NCBI RefSeq assembly: GCF_000719955.1
Contig: NZ_JOII01000009.1
Span: 62,001 to 126,000, forward strand
Source of the DNA: Streptomyces albidoflavus
Lineage (GTDB): Bacteria; Actinomycetota; Actinomycetes; Streptomycetales; Streptomycetaceae
DNA length: 64,000 bases
Direction: 5' to 3'
In this document: one piece after another, positions 29,336 to 39,027 of the stretch
Layout: each line of letters opens with the position of its first letter
How positions within the stretch are numbered: the stretch's first letter is position 1
Notes under the pieces: model-generated
Seen by the model: the letters and a program-made list of their open reading frames with translations, nothing else
What the model was told of the DNA's origin: nothing
Databases searched by the model: none
Made by a program: the position numbers and the translations under genes

Positions 29336-29397
29336 GTTTCACGTGAAACCTCACTGAACCGGCCGGAGACCCCCAAGCCCGATGTTTCACGTGAAAC
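29336..29397. promoter_or_regulatory. parS: Two parS sites between convergent MATE and rplI genes
   Basis: Perfect GTTTCACGTGAAAC copies at 29336-29349 and 29384-29397, 48 bases apart. The first begins one base past the MATE stop codon; the second lies 19 bases from the rplI terminator stem. Confidence 0.94.
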
Positions 29398-29415
29398 ATC
29401 GGGCCACCACACGAC

Positions 29416-29448
29416 GGAGGGCCGCACCCCTGACGGGTGCGGCCCTCC
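29416..29448 (-). terminator. Hairpin terminator of the rpsF-ssb-rpsR-rplI operon
   Basis: GGAGGGCCGCACCC (29416-29429) pairs perfectly with GGGTGCGGCCCTCC (29435-29448) around a 5-base loop, 24 bases past the rplI stop. Confidence 0.85.
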
Positions 29449-29471
29449 GCTTCACGCTGCCAGATCGCTGA

Positions 29472-29918
29472 TCAGGCGGCGACGACCTCGACGTTCACCT
29501 TGGCGGCGACCTCGGGGTGCAGACGCACGGACGCGGAGTGCGCGCCCAGCGACTTGATCGGCGCGTCCAGCTCGATGCGACGCTTGTCGACCTTCGGGCC
29601 ACCGGCGGCCGAGATCGCCGCGGCGATGTCGGCCTGCGTGACGGAACCGAAGAGGCGGCCGGCCTCGCCGGAGCGGGTGCTCAGGCGGACCTTGACGCCC
29701 TCGAGCTCGGCCTTGACCTGGTTGGCCTGCTCGATGGTGGCGATCTCGTGGATCTTGCGAGCACGACGAATCTGCTCGACGTCCTTCTCGCCACCCTTGG
29801 TCCAGCGGATCGCGAAACCACGCGGGACCAGGTAGTTACGGGCGTAGCCGTCCTTGACGTCGACGACGTCGCCGGCCGCACCGAGGCCGGAGACCTCGTG
29901 GGTGAGGATGATCTTCAT
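29472..29918 (-). CDS. rplI: 50S ribosomal protein L9
   Basis: L9 binds 23S rRNA with its N-terminal domain. The 148-residue product starts [32 protein letters not shown], the L9 hallmark region, then a long helix and a C-terminal domain. Length is standard. It is the last gene of rpsF-ssb-rpsR-rplI, 18 bases after rpsR. Confidence 0.98.
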   Translation of the reverse strand: MKIILTHEVSGLGAAGDVVDVKDGYARNYLVPRGFAIRWTKGGEKDVEQIRRARKIHEIATIEQANQVKAELEGVKVRLSTRSGEAGRLFGSVTQADIAAAISAAGGPKVDKRRIELDAPIKSLGAHSASVRLHPEVAAKVNVEVVAA

Positions 29919-29936
29919 GATTCGGTCACCCTTCCC

Positions 29937-30173
29937 TTATCGCGCGGTCGACGTGTAGGGCAGCAGCGCCATCTCACGGCTGTTCTTCACAGCCGTGGCG
30001 ACGTCACGCTGGTGCTGCGTGCAGTTGCCGGTCACGCGGCGGGCACGGATCTTGCCGCGGTCGGAAATGAACTTCCGCAGCATGTTCGTGTCCTTGTAGT
30101 CCACGTACGTGACCTTGTCCTTGCAGAACGCGCAGACCTTCTTCTTAGGCTTGCGCACAGGCGGCTTAGCCAT
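29937..30173 (-). CDS. rpsR: 30S ribosomal protein S18
   Basis: A 78-residue S18 with [19 protein letters not shown] and [20 protein letters not shown]. Four cysteines and histidines in C-x2-C and C...H positions suggest a zinc-binding (C+) form rather than a zinc-free paralogue. It is placed between ssb and rplI. Confidence 0.98.
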   Translation of the reverse strand: MAKPPVRKPKKKVCAFCKDKVTYVDYKDTNMLRKFISDRGKIRARRVTGNCTQHQRDVATAVKNSREMALLPYTSTAR

Positions 30174-30239
30174 GGTGTTTCTCCTGTGTGATCAAGAAGT
30201 GTGGTGGCGAACCCTGATCCCTCGCGGACGCGGAGCGTC

Positions 30240-30833
30240 CTAGAAGGGGGGCTCGTCCGAGTAGCCGCCACCGCCGCCGGAGCTACCGCCCCAGCCGCCG
30301 CCGCCACCCTGCTGCTGGCCGCCGCCGGAAGGCGCACTGGTGGCCCAGGGGTCGTCGGCGGGAGCACCGCCGCCGCCCTGCTGCTGGCCACCGCCGGGGC
30401 CGCCGCCCCAGCCGCCCTGCTGGCCGCCGCCACCCCCGCCGCCGCTGTAACCACCCTGGCCACCGCGACCGGTGGTCTTGGTGACCTTGGCCGTGGCGTT
30501 CCGCAGGCTGGCGCCGACCTCGTCGACGTCCAGCTCGTAGACCGTGCGCTTGATGCCCTCACGGTCCTCGTAGGACCGCTGCTTCAGCCGGCCCTGCACG
30601 ATGACGCGCATGCCTCGCTGGAGCGACTCGGCGACGTTCTCCGCCGCCTGACGCCAGACCGAGCAGGTGAGGAAGAGGCTCTCGCCGTCCTTCCACTCGT
30701 TGGTCTGACGGTCGAAGGTGCGGGGAGTGGACGCGACGCGGAACTTCGCGACCGCCGCACCGGACGGGGTGAAGCGCAGCTCGGGGTCGTCGACAAGATT
30801 GCCGACCACCGTGATAACGGTCTCGCCTGCCAT
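30240..30833 (-). CDS. ssb: Single-stranded DNA-binding protein
   Basis: SSB coats single-stranded DNA at forks and recruits partners through its tail. The 197-residue product has an OB fold over about residues 1-112 ([36 protein letters not shown]), then a very Gly/Gln-rich flexible linker, and the acidic tip SDEPPF that matches the partner-binding DDIPF-type end. It lies in the rpsF-ssb-rpsR-rplI operon. Confidence 0.97.
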   Translation of the reverse strand: MAGETVITVVGNLVDDPELRFTPSGAAVAKFRVASTPRTFDRQTNEWKDGESLFLTCSVWRQAAENVAESLQRGMRVIVQGRLKQRSYEDREGIKRTVYELDVDEVGASLRNATAKVTKTTGRGGQGGYSGGGGGGGQQGGWGGGPGGGQQQGGGGAPADDPWATSAPSGGGQQQGGGGGWGGSSGGGGGYSDEPPF

Positions 30834-30911
30834 GGGGTACCTCTCGGCGGGTTTGCTGCTGGCTGCTGGCTGCTACTCGGAGCCCGAGTGGAACTACTGA
30901 GCGGAAGAAGC

Positions 30912-31202
30912 TCAGTGGGTCTCGGGGCGGAGGACCTTGGTCCTCAGGACCGACTCGTTCAGGTTCATCTGGCGGTCGAGTTCCTTGACGACCGCAGGCT
31001 CGGCCTGGAGGTCGATCACCGAGTAGATGCCCTCGGGCTTCTTCTTGATCTCGTACGACAGACGACGACGGCCCCAGGTGTCGACCTTCTCGACCTTTCC
31101 GTCGGCCTCGCGGACGACGGAGAGGAAGTTCTCGATCAGGGGGGCGACGGAGCGCTCCTCCAGATCGGGGTCGAGGATGACCATCACCTCGTAGTGACGC
31201 AT
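30912..31202 (-). CDS. rpsF: 30S ribosomal protein S6
   Basis: A 96-residue S6 beginning [19 protein letters not shown], with [18 protein letters not shown] near the middle. AAAGGAGGTGGG precedes ATG 31202, a very strong ribosome binding site. It is the first gene of the operon; the promoter must lie in 31203-31505. Confidence 0.98.
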   Translation of the reverse strand: MRHYEVMVILDPDLEERSVAPLIENFLSVVREADGKVEKVDTWGRRRLSYEIKKKPEGIYSVIDLQAEPAVVKELDRQMNLNESVLRTKVLRPETH

Positions 31203-31505
31203 GTAGAACCCACCTCCTTTGGACTCAGCGGCCACGGTCGTTCCGTGGCAGGAGGGTCTTGATGCGAGCGCAACGGTATCGGCCACCGCTGACGGCGGAC
31301 CCCGCGAGCGGGAGCCGTGGTGAGCGGGTGATCCAGGATCTGGGCAGACACCGGTGCAGACGGTACACAGTACCCGCACGACCGCTTCCGGTTGAAATCC
31401 GGCCGCCGATGCCCGCAATCTGGGTATATCGGGTGCTTCGGCACCGGATGCGCAGCACCGGTGCCCCGCACCGAGGTGAGCGCCGCTTCCGCAGGAGGTG
31501 CCGTA
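31203..31505. other. Intergenic region between divergent rpsF and a small membrane-protein gene
   Basis: About 300 bases that must carry the rpsF operon promoter and that of the rightward gene. GGAGG elements for both starts are at its ends. I see no autoregulatory S6-S18 structure or operator that I can support. Confidence 0.5.
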
Positions 31506-31820
31506 ATGGCCCAGACGACGCGTCCGAAGACAGCTGGTTCCCTCTTCGCCACCGACGGCAAGCCCCATCCGCTCCAGGACTCGCTGATGGTGGTGACCCT
31601 GGTGCTCGGGGCGCTGGCCCTGGTCACGGCGGGATTCCACCATCTGCACCTGATCAGTTCGTGGGCCGGCCTGGTGGGCATCCTCACCGGCGCCTACGGC
31701 CAGTTCATCTCCGAGACGACCCGGGAGCGCACGCTCCTCATCGTGGGCCTCGGCGCCTCCGCCATCGGCTTCTACCTGGGCGTCGCCCACGGTGGACTGT
31801 TCGGCGGCGTGATCACCTGA
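31506..31820 (+). CDS. Small conserved membrane protein of unknown function
   Basis: A 104-residue protein with three hydrophobic segments: [37 protein letters not shown] and [27 protein letters not shown] precedes ATG 31506. It is conserved at this place between rpsF and femX in Streptomyces, as I recall. No function is known. Confidence 0.82.
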   Translation: MAQTTRPKTAGSLFATDGKPHPLQDSLMVVTLVLGALALVTAGFHHLHLISSWAGLVGILTGAYGQFISETTRERTLLIVGLGASAIGFYLGVAHGGLFGGVIT

Positions 31821-31995
31821 CGCCGCCGCCTTCCGGCCGGGGGACCGTTCCACGACGGGACGGTCCCCCGGCCGGCGGTGCGTCCCGGCCGATTCGGTGG
31901 CGGCCCGACCGGGGCGATCACCGGCGAAGTAGGCTTCGCGCGAGAGCCGGAGCCCCTGACCCCATGGGGACACACCAGCCCGAGGAGCGCCCCGA

Positions 31996-33117
31996 ATGAG
32001 TCTGACCCTCAGGACCATCAGCCGTGAGCAGCATCTGGCGTACATCCAGACACTGCCCGCGGCCAGCCACATGCAGGTCCCTGCCTGGGCGGACGTCAAA
32101 GCGGAGTGGCGCTCGGAGAGCCTGGGCTGGTTCGACGACCGGACCGGCGAGATGGTCGGCGCCGGCCTCGTGCTCTACCGCCAGCTCCCCAAGATCAAGC
32201 GGTACCTGGCGTACCTCCCCGAGGGCCCGGTGATCAACTGGTTCTCGCCCCATCTGGAGGAGTGGCTCCAGCCGATGCTGGCCCACCTCAAGCAGCAGGG
32301 CGCCTTCTCGGTGAAGATGGGCCCGCCGGTGATCATCCGGCGCTGGGAGGCCGCCAGCATCAAGAAGGGCATCCAGGACCCGGACGTCAAGCGCCTGCGG
32401 GACGTGGAGGCGGACTTCATCGAGCCGCGCGCCTTCGAGGTGGCGGACCGGCTGCGGCGCATGGGGTGGCAGCAGGGCGAGGACGGCGGCGCGGGCTTCG
32501 GCGACGTCCAGCCGCGGTACGTCTTCCAGGTCCCGCTCGCCAACCGTTCGCTGGAGGACGTCCACAAGGGCTTCAACCAGCTCTGGCGGCGCAACATCAA
32601 GAAGGCCGAGAAGGCCGGCGTCGAGGTCGTCCAGGGCGGCTACCAGGACCTGGAGGAGTGGCAGCGCCTCTACGAGGTCACGGCCGAGCGCGACCGCTTC
32701 CGCCCGCGCCCCCTCGGCTACTTCCAGCGCATGTGGACGGCGCTGAACAACGAGGACCCCAACCGGATGCGGCTGTACTTCGCCCGTCACGAGGGCGAGA
32801 ACGTCGCGGCGGCCACCATGCTGGTCGTCGGCGGCCACGTCTGGTACTCCTACGGCGCCTCCGCCAACCACAAGCGCGAGGTCCGCCCCTCCAACGCCAT
32901 GCAGTGGCGGATGCTCCGCGACGCCTACGCGCTCGGCGCCACCGTCTACGACCTGCGCGGCATCTCCGACTCGCTGGACGAGTCGGACCACCTCTTCGGC
33001 CTCATCCAGTTCAAGGTCGGCACCGGTGGGCAGGCTGCCGAGTACCTCGGCGAATGGGACTTCCCGCTCAACAAGCTCCTCCACAAGGCGCTCGACATCT
33101 ACATGTCCCGCCGCTGA
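31996..33117 (+). CDS. femX: FemX-type lipid II glycyltransferase (peptidoglycan bridge formation)
   Basis: FemABX proteins use aminoacyl-tRNA to add the bridge amino acid to lipid II; Streptomyces have a Gly bridge, and the S. coelicolor gene at this place is femX. The 373-residue product has two GNAT-like domains; typical segments are [34 protein letters not shown] and the C-terminal [19 protein letters not shown]. It lies in a wall-synthesis neighbourhood with the racemase-fold gene 88 bases downstream. Confidence 0.93.
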   Translation: MSLTLRTISREQHLAYIQTLPAASHMQVPAWADVKAEWRSESLGWFDDRTGEMVGAGLVLYRQLPKIKRYLAYLPEGPVINWFSPHLEEWLQPMLAHLKQQGAFSVKMGPPVIIRRWEAASIKKGIQDPDVKRLRDVEADFIEPRAFEVADRLRRMGWQQGEDGGAGFGDVQPRYVFQVPLANRSLEDVHKGFNQLWRRNIKKAEKAGVEVVQGGYQDLEEWQRLYEVTAERDRFRPRPLGYFQRMWTALNNEDPNRMRLYFARHEGENVAAATMLVVGGHVWYSYGASANHKREVRPSNAMQWRMLRDAYALGATVYDLRGISDSLDESDHLFGLIQFKVGTGGQAAEYLGEWDFPLNKLLHKALDIYMSRR

Positions 33118-33205
33118 CCCCGGCGGGCACGGCACAATTCATCCGGCGGGGCGCATCGGCCGCCCCGCCGCACCACGACTGACACAGGAAGGCTCCGGAC
33201 CGGCC

Positions 33206-34237
33206 ATGGCGCTCACGCTGTACGTCGACACCGCGCGCTGGCGGGATCACCACCACCAGGTGCGCGAGCAGTTCCCGGGCATCGTCCCCGTCTGCAAGGG
33301 CAACGGGTACGGCTTCGGGCACGAGCGGCTGGCCGAGGAGGCGATCCGCTTCGGCTCCGACATCCTCGCCGTGGGCACCACCTACGAGGCGGCCCGGATC
33401 AAGGACTGGTTCAGCGGCGACCTGCTCGTGCTGACGCCGTTCCGGCGCGGCGAGGAGCCGGTTCCGCTGCCGGACCGGGTCATCCGCTCGGTCTCCTCGG
33501 TGGACGGGGTGCACGGCCTGGTCGGCGCCCGCGTGGTCATCGAGGTGATGTCCTCGATGAAGCGCCACGGCGTGAGCGAGGAGGACCTGCCGAAGCTCCA
33601 CGCGGCCATCGAGGACGTCCGGCTGGAGGGCTTCGCCATCCACCTGCCGCTGGATCGCACCGACGGCACGGACGCCGTCGAGGAGGTCATCGCCTGGATG
33701 GACCGCCTGCGCGCCCACCGCCTGCCGCTGCACACCATGTTCGTCAGCCACCTGAAGTCCAGCGAGCTCGCCCGGCTCCAGCAGCAGTTCCCGCAGACGC
33801 GGTTCCGCGCCCGGATCGGCACCCGGCTCTGGCTGGGCGACGAGGAGGCGACCGAGTACCGCGGGGCGGTGCTGGACGTCACCCAGGTCTCCAAGGGCGA
33901 CCGCTTCGGCTACCGCCAGCAGAAGGCGGCCGGTGACGGCTACCTGGTGGTGGTCGCCGGCGGTACTTCGCACGGCGTGGGCCTGGAGTCGCCGAAGGCC
34001 CTGCACGGGGTGATGCCCCGCGCCAAGGGCGTCGCCCGCGCGGGTCTCGCGACGGTCAACCGGAACCTCTCGCCCTTCGTCTGGGCGGGCAAGCAGCGCT
34101 GGTTCGCCGAGCCCCCGCACATGCAGGTGTCGATCCTCTTCGTCCCCGCCGACGCCCCGGCGCCCCAGGTCGGCGACGAACTGGTCGCCCATCTGCGGCA
34201 CACCACCACGCAGTACGACCGGGTCGTCGAGCGCTGA
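33206..34237 (+). CDS. Alanine racemase N-terminal-domain (PLP barrel) protein
   Basis: A 343-residue fold type III PLP protein. The PLP lysine motif appears as VCKGNGYGFGH near residue 27, and RIGTRLWLGD matches the racemase barrel end. It differs from the main alanine racemase in lacking the standard substrate-recognition segment, so the substrate may be another amino acid or a cell-wall intermediate. AGGAAGG lies upstream of ATG 33206. It follows femX closely, which suggests a wall-related role. Confidence 0.85.
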   Translation: MALTLYVDTARWRDHHHQVREQFPGIVPVCKGNGYGFGHERLAEEAIRFGSDILAVGTTYEAARIKDWFSGDLLVLTPFRRGEEPVPLPDRVIRSVSSVDGVHGLVGARVVIEVMSSMKRHGVSEEDLPKLHAAIEDVRLEGFAIHLPLDRTDGTDAVEEVIAWMDRLRAHRLPLHTMFVSHLKSSELARLQQQFPQTRFRARIGTRLWLGDEEATEYRGAVLDVTQVSKGDRFGYRQQKAAGDGYLVVVAGGTSHGVGLESPKALHGVMPRAKGVARAGLATVNRNLSPFVWAGKQRWFAEPPHMQVSILFVPADAPAPQVGDELVAHLRHTTTQYDRVVER

Positions 34238-34258
34238 GCCGGCCGCCCCGTACGTGAA

Positions 34259-34297
34259 GAGGCCCCTGGCCGTCCCGTGAGGGACGCCAGGGGCCTC
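34259..34297. terminator. Bidirectional hairpin between racemase-fold and GT87-like genes
   Basis: GAGGCCCCTGGC (34259-34270) pairs perfectly with GCCAGGGGCCTC (34286-34297). The inner CGTCCC/GGGACG extends the stem. It lies between two convergent stops, and this junction carries no parS. Confidence 0.85.
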
Positions 34298-34315
34298 TGG
34301 CGTGGTGCGGGACGG

Positions 34316-35845
34316 TCAGGAGCCGGGCGTCGCCGGGCCGCCCGCGCCGAGGCCCTCCCCGACGCTCTGCCCGGCGCCCCAGCGCACCACCGGGCGGCTG
34401 AAGTGGGCGGCGTGCTGCGGGGGATGGGCCGCGTAGCCGAGGACGAACCGGTCCGGGGCACCGTCCAGCACCCCGCCCGAGGGATCGTCGTCCCCGTCTC
34501 GCCGCACCACGTCCCGCTCGGGCAGCAGCGCGTCCCGGACGACGACGGCGCAGAGGTAGAGCGTCCCGGCGAGGTGCAGGCAGATCGCCAGGTGGTACCC
34601 CTCCAGCGGCAGGCCGCGCTGGGCGTCGCCGCTGCTGGTGTAGGCGAGGTACATCCAGATGCCGAAGTAGTACAGCACCTCGCAGCTCTGCCAGATCAGG
34701 AAGTCACGCCACCGGGGCCGGGCGAGAGCGGCCAGCGGGATGAGCCAGAGCACGTACTGCGGCGAGTAGACCTTGTTGGTGAGGATGAAGGCCGCGACGA
34801 CGAGGAAGGCCACCTGCGCCAGCCGGGGGCGGCGGGGCGCCATGAGGACCAGGACGGCGATCAGCGCGCACGCCAGGACCATCAGCAGGGTCGCCAGGGT
34901 GTTGACCGTCTCCGTCGCCAGCGGCTGGTCGGAGTTCTGGGAGAGCACCAGCCAGAAGGAGCCGAAGTCCACGCCGCGTTCCTCGCTGAACGTGTAGAAC
35001 TTCGACCAGCCCTCGAAGGCGCCGATCATCACCGGCCCGTTGACCACCAGCCAGGCCCCCGCAGCTCCGGCGAGCGCGGTGCCGAAGGCCCGCCACTTCC
35101 CCGCCCGCCAGCAGAGCAGGAAGAGCGGGCCGAGGATCAGCGCCGGGTAGAGCTTGGCGGCGGTGGCAAGCCCGAGGAGGACGCCGAAGGCGAGCGGCCG
35201 CTCGCGGGACCAGAGGAAGAGCGCGGCGGCGGTCAGGGCGACGGCCAGCAGGTCCCAGTTGATGGTCGCCGTCAGCGCCATCGCGGGCGCCAGTGCGACC
35301 AGCAGGGCGTCCCAGGGGCGGCGCCGGTGGGTGCGCGCGACGCAGACGGCGATCACGGCGGCGCAGGCCATCAGCATCCCGGCGTTGATCAGCCAGTAGA
35401 TCTGCTCACGCTCGACGAGCGAACCGGAGCCGGGGGTGAACCAGGAGGCCACCTCCATGAAGACGCCGGTCAGCACCGGGTACTCCAGGAACTGCATGTC
35501 GCCCGGCAGCCGGTCGAAGTACGGGACCAGCCCGTCGGCGAACCCCCGGCCCTGGAAGAGGTGGGGGATGTCGGAGTAGCAGGCGTGGGTGTACTGGGCA
35601 CCGGCGCCGAAGAACCAGGCGCCGTTGTAGCAGGGCAGCTTCTGCACCATGCCGAGGGCGAACATGCCGATCATGACCAGGGCGATCACGCGGACCGGCG
35701 ACCACCAGGAACCGCCGGCCAGGACGCGTCTCCCGGCGGGGCCGCCGATCAGCTCGGAGCCGGCGGCGGCCACTTCGTCCTGCCGGGTCGGCTGCACGGT
35801 GTCGCGCTGCGGCGCGTCGGCACGTGTCGTCTCTGGGCTGGGCAT
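34316..35845 (-). CDS. GT87-like integral membrane glycosyltransferase (DUF2029)
   Basis: A 509-residue polytopic membrane protein with about eleven helices. The features AINWDLLAVALTAAAL-like loop (here ATINWDLLAVALTAAALF), AAKLYPALILGPLFLL and NKVYSPQYVLWLIPL match the polyprenyl-phosphate-mannose-using GT-C glycosyltransferases of the GT87/DUF2029 family. Acceptor unknown. ATG 35845 has AGGA nine bases upstream; ATG 35854 is nearly equal, and longer frames reach into parS. The mycobacterial equivalent lies beside ponA1. Confidence 0.88.
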   Translation of the reverse strand: MPSPETTRADAPQRDTVQPTRQDEVAAAGSELIGGPAGRRVLAGGSWWSPVRVIALVMIGMFALGMVQKLPCYNGAWFFGAGAQYTHACYSDIPHLFQGRGFADGLVPYFDRLPGDMQFLEYPVLTGVFMEVASWFTPGSGSLVEREQIYWLINAGMLMACAAVIAVCVARTHRRRPWDALLVALAPAMALTATINWDLLAVALTAAALFLWSRERPLAFGVLLGLATAAKLYPALILGPLFLLCWRAGKWRAFGTALAGAAGAWLVVNGPVMIGAFEGWSKFYTFSEERGVDFGSFWLVLSQNSDQPLATETVNTLATLLMVLACALIAVLVLMAPRRPRLAQVAFLVVAAFILTNKVYSPQYVLWLIPLAALARPRWRDFLIWQSCEVLYYFGIWMYLAYTSSGDAQRGLPLEGYHLAICLHLAGTLYLCAVVVRDALLPERDVVRRDGDDDPSGGVLDGAPDRFVLGYAAHPPQHAAHFSRPVVRWGAGQSVGEGLGAGGPATPGS

Positions 35846-35880
35846 GGGCGCCATCCTGCCCCATGGCCCCCGGAACGCCG

Positions 35881-35916
35881 GGAGGGCCGCCGCACCCGTT
35901 GGTGCGACGGCCCTCC
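35881..35916 (-). terminator. Hairpin terminator of the PBP gene, abutting parS
   Basis: GGAGGGCCG (35881-35889) pairs with CGGCCCTCC (35908-35916), and CGCACC (35891-35896) with GGTGCG (35901-35906). It ends exactly where a parS begins (35917) and is downstream of the leftward PBP gene. Confidence 0.8.
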
Positions 35917-35949
35917 GTTTCACGTGAAACATGTGGTTTCACGTGAAAC
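35917..35949. promoter_or_regulatory. parS: Two closely spaced parS sites after the PBP gene
   Basis: Perfect GTTTCACGTGAAAC copies at 35917-35930 and 35936-35949, only 19 bases apart start to start, the tightest pair in the window. They lie between the PBP stop and its terminator, so the transcript of the PBP gene would include them. Confidence 0.94.
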
Positions 35950-35967
35950 ATGACGCGGGGAGCCCGG

Positions 35968-38643
35968 CTAGTTGTTGCCGAACCACGATCCGCCGTTGTC
36001 GTTCCCCTCGGTCTCGCCTTCCTCCGGTGGCGATTCCGTGGTGGGCTGGCCCCCACCTGGGTCACCCGAACCGCCGTTCTCGTTGCCCCCGTTCTCGTTG
36101 CCGCCGTTCTCGTTCTGGCGGCACTCCCAGTCCAGCGGCCGGCAGGTCGTGGTGGGATCGGGGTCCGGCGTCTCCGGCGGCGCCTCCGTGGTCGGCGTCG
36201 GGTCCGGGGACTCCTCCTGCTCCGTCTCGGTCGGCGTCGGGGTCGGGGTGGGCGTCGGCTCGCCGACGATCGTGCCCAGCTCGGACGGCTCCGGGAACTG
36301 CTGGGGGCTCTTGCCCTTCATCGCCGACAGCATGTACTCGGTCCAGATCTCGGCCGGGAACGAGGCACCGTGGATCGACTCCTGACCGCCGGTCCCGTAC
36401 ATCTCCAGGAACTTCTGGTTCTTCGCCTGGTCGTCCACGCGGAACATGCCGATGGCGGTGGAGAGCTGCCGGGTGTAACCGGCGAACCAGGCGGACTTGT
36501 TGCCGTCGGTCGTACCGGTCTTGCCGGCCGTCGGCCACTGGGCGTCGACCGGCTTGGCGGCCGTGCCCGTGCCCTCCTGGACGACGGTACGCAGGACGTC
36601 GGTGACGTTGTCCGCGACATCCGCCGGGATGCCCTGCTTCACCTTGGCGACGGAGTCGTGGTTCCAGACCTCGCCGTCCTTGCCCTCGATGGACTCCACC
36701 GAGTACGGGTCCACCTGCTTGCCGCTGGCCGCGTAGGTCGCGTACGCCCCGGCGAGCCGGATGGCGCTCGGCGCCGAGGTGCCGAGCGCGAAGGAGGGGC
36801 TGCGCCAGCCGGGGAGGTTGTCCTTCTTGATCCCGGCCGCCTCGGCGGTCTCGCGGACCTTGTCGAGGCCGACGTCCATGGCGAGCTGGATGTAGGGCGT
36901 GTTGGTCGAGAACTGCATCGCGGTCCTCAGGTCGATGTCGCCCTTCGACTCATCGCCGTCGTTGCGCTGATGCCACTCCTCGTCCTTCTCGTTGTGCCAG
37001 ATGGTGCCGTCGTAGTTCTTCACCTTCAGCTTGTTGTCGCCGTCGTAGATGCTCTTCGGCGACACGATCGTTCGCTGTTCAGGCGTTTGCTCGGGCGGCA
37101 GGTCCGGGTTCCGGATGCCGTACTCCATGGCGGCCGAGAGGACGAAGGGCTTGAAGGTGGAGCCGACCTGGACGCCGGTGTAGTCGGCGTTGTTGGTGAA
37201 GTGGACCGTGGCGTCGGAGCCGCCGTAGATCGCCTTGATCTTGCCGGTCTTGGGCTCGACCGAAGCGCCACCGAACTGGACGTACTTGTCCGTCTTGGGC
37301 CGCTTCTTCGGGTCGATGTTCGCCTTCTCCACCTTGTCGACGGCCTTGGTGAGGGCCGCCATCTTCTTCTTGTCGAAGGTGGTGTGGATCTTGTAGCCGC
37401 CCCGGTCCAGCTCGGTCCGGCTGAGGGTGGTGTTGGCGACGATGTAGTTGTCGGCCAGGTCGGTCAGGTAGCCGATCTGGCCGGCCTTGTTGGTCGCGGG
37501 CTTGGGCGGATTGGGCATGGGGAAGCCCTTGTCCAGGATGTCCTGGCGCGTGGACTGGTCCAGCTTGCCGATCTCCACCATGCGGCGCAGCGCGAACTTC
37601 CAGCGGAGCGTCGCCCGCTCGGTGTTCTCCTTCGCCGAGGCACCGGGGCCCTGGCCGCCCGCCGGGTCGTAGAGGTTCGGGCCGTTGAGGGTGGCCGCGA
37701 GGAACGCCGACTCGGTGGTGTCGAGCTCGAGAGCGGGCTTGCCGTAGTAGGCGCGCGACGCCGCTTCGATGCCGTAGGCGCCCCGGCCGTAGTAGGCGGT
37801 GTTCAGGTAGCCCGCGAGAATCGTCTGCTTGGACTCGACACCCCCCACCTTCACCGAGATCAGCAGTTCGGTGAACTTGCGCTTGAGCGTCTGCTCCTGG
37901 CTGAGGTACGTGTTCTTGACGTACTGCTGGGTGATGGTCGAACCACTCTGGGTGCTGCCGCCCATCGCCATGTTGAAGACGGCGCGGGCGATGCCCATCG
38001 GGTCGACGCCGTTGTCCTCCCAGAAGGTGGCGTTCTCCGCGGCGACCACCGCGTTCTGCATAGACTCGGGGATTTCTTCGATGTCTACAATCTGGCGGTT
38101 CCTGTCACCGCCGCCCGCGATGACCATCTGGGTGTTGTCGGACCAGTAGTAGACGTTCTTCTGGACGTTGGCCGTCTTCTGCGCGTCCGGGATCTGCACC
38201 ATCCACAGGCCTATGCCGGCCGTCGCCAGCAGCAGGCCGAAGAAGCCGAGACAGGTGCCGGTGACCTGCTTCCAGGAGGGCACGAAGCGGCGCCAGCCGT
38301 ACTTCCCCGCGCGCGGGTAGTCGATGAAGCGCTTCTTCTCCGGCTCCCGTCCGCGGCCACGGCCACGTCCGCCTTCGGCCCCGCCCCCGCCACCACGACG
38401 GCCGCCGCCCGCTCCGGCACCGTGTCCGGCGCTGTGGTCGGCTGCCCTGCGACGGCCGCCCTTGGCCGCCCGGCGCGCCTCGGCGCGGCCTCCGTAGGGG
38501 CGCTCCTCGCCCTCGGAGGCGAACGAGGCGGAAGGCGCATGAGAGGCGCCACGCGGCGCGGCACGGCGGCCTGACTGGCTACGCCGGGCGGCAGCTCGTC
38601 CGCCACCCTGCTGCGGCGGCGGTTTGCGACGATGCTCGCTCAT
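35968..38643 (-). CDS. Class A penicillin-binding protein (glycosyltransferase/transpeptidase)
   Basis: A bifunctional peptidoglycan synthase, 891 residues. A basic cytoplasmic tail of about 110 residues rich in Gly/Arg leads to one membrane helix (GTCLGFFGLLLATAGIGLWMV), then a GT51 domain (AAENATFWEDNGVDP, GGSTQSGSTITQQYVKN) and a transpeptidase domain with STFK (SxxK), STN (SxN) and AGKTGTTDGNKSAWFAGYT (KTG). The C-terminus is a P/E/T-rich then Asn/Gly-rich tail. The GT51 motif reads EN where ED is usual. ATG 38643 has GAGGAG upstream. It corresponds in place to mycobacterial ponA1. Confidence 0.95.
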   Translation of the reverse strand: MSEHRRKPPPQQGGGRAAARRSQSGRRAAPRGASHAPSASFASEGEERPYGGRAEARRAAKGGRRRAADHSAGHGAGAGGGRRGGGGGAEGGRGRGRGREPEKKRFIDYPRAGKYGWRRFVPSWKQVTGTCLGFFGLLLATAGIGLWMVQIPDAQKTANVQKNVYYWSDNTQMVIAGGGDRNRQIVDIEEIPESMQNAVVAAENATFWEDNGVDPMGIARAVFNMAMGGSTQSGSTITQQYVKNTYLSQEQTLKRKFTELLISVKVGGVESKQTILAGYLNTAYYGRGAYGIEAASRAYYGKPALELDTTESAFLAATLNGPNLYDPAGGQGPGASAKENTERATLRWKFALRRMVEIGKLDQSTRQDILDKGFPMPNPPKPATNKAGQIGYLTDLADNYIVANTTLSRTELDRGGYKIHTTFDKKKMAALTKAVDKVEKANIDPKKRPKTDKYVQFGGASVEPKTGKIKAIYGGSDATVHFTNNADYTGVQVGSTFKPFVLSAAMEYGIRNPDLPPEQTPEQRTIVSPKSIYDGDNKLKVKNYDGTIWHNEKDEEWHQRNDGDESKGDIDLRTAMQFSTNTPYIQLAMDVGLDKVRETAEAAGIKKDNLPGWRSPSFALGTSAPSAIRLAGAYATYAASGKQVDPYSVESIEGKDGEVWNHDSVAKVKQGIPADVADNVTDVLRTVVQEGTGTAAKPVDAQWPTAGKTGTTDGNKSAWFAGYTRQLSTAIGMFRVDDQAKNQKFLEMYGTGGQESIHGASFPAEIWTEYMLSAMKGKSPQQFPEPSELGTIVGEPTPTPTPTPTETEQEESPDPTPTTEAPPETPDPDPTTTCRPLDWECRQNENGGNENGGNENGGSGDPGGGQPTTESPPEEGETEGNDNGGSWFGNN

Positions 38644-39027
38644 CGAACGACTACTCCTCGGGCAAGCGCGGATTCGCGCGCCTGGAACGGCAGCTGATTG
38701 TCGGTCCCCCCGACGCCTGGACACTCCTCATGGCGGCGGTCTTCCGCATGGTGTCCGGGCACGCCCCTATTGCTGACGCCACCTGGCGCCCCATAGTTCC
38801 CGGCGGTCTGCATGCCGCACAGACTACGCACCGTCAAAACCACCCGGGCGGCGAAGTTCACCTCAAATCAGGCAACTCCGGTACGTCGTTTCAGTGATGT
38901 GACGCCGTTCACCGTGCCCCCACTTGTCCATCCCGTGACCTCGATCTATCGTCGGGATGTATCGAGTCGATACATCAGCTCGGCATAAAGACCGGCCGGG
39001 GCACCACGCGGCAACGGAGAGGCGGAC
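38644..39027. promoter_or_regulatory. Divergent PBP/padR promoter region with a 21-bp operator-like palindrome
   Basis: Within this 384-base gap, 38956-38976 is a perfect odd palindrome whose core is ATGTATCGAGTCGATACAT, extended by one G-C pair on each side. It lies 51 bases before padR and is likely a PadR operator that may also overlap the padR promoter. The rest shows nothing I can name. Confidence 0.72.

Noticed and set aside
35950..38574. An 874-codon plus-strand frame opposite the PBP gene
   Set aside because: The minus strand has a full GT51-transpeptidase protein with all motifs; the plus frame is composition-driven.
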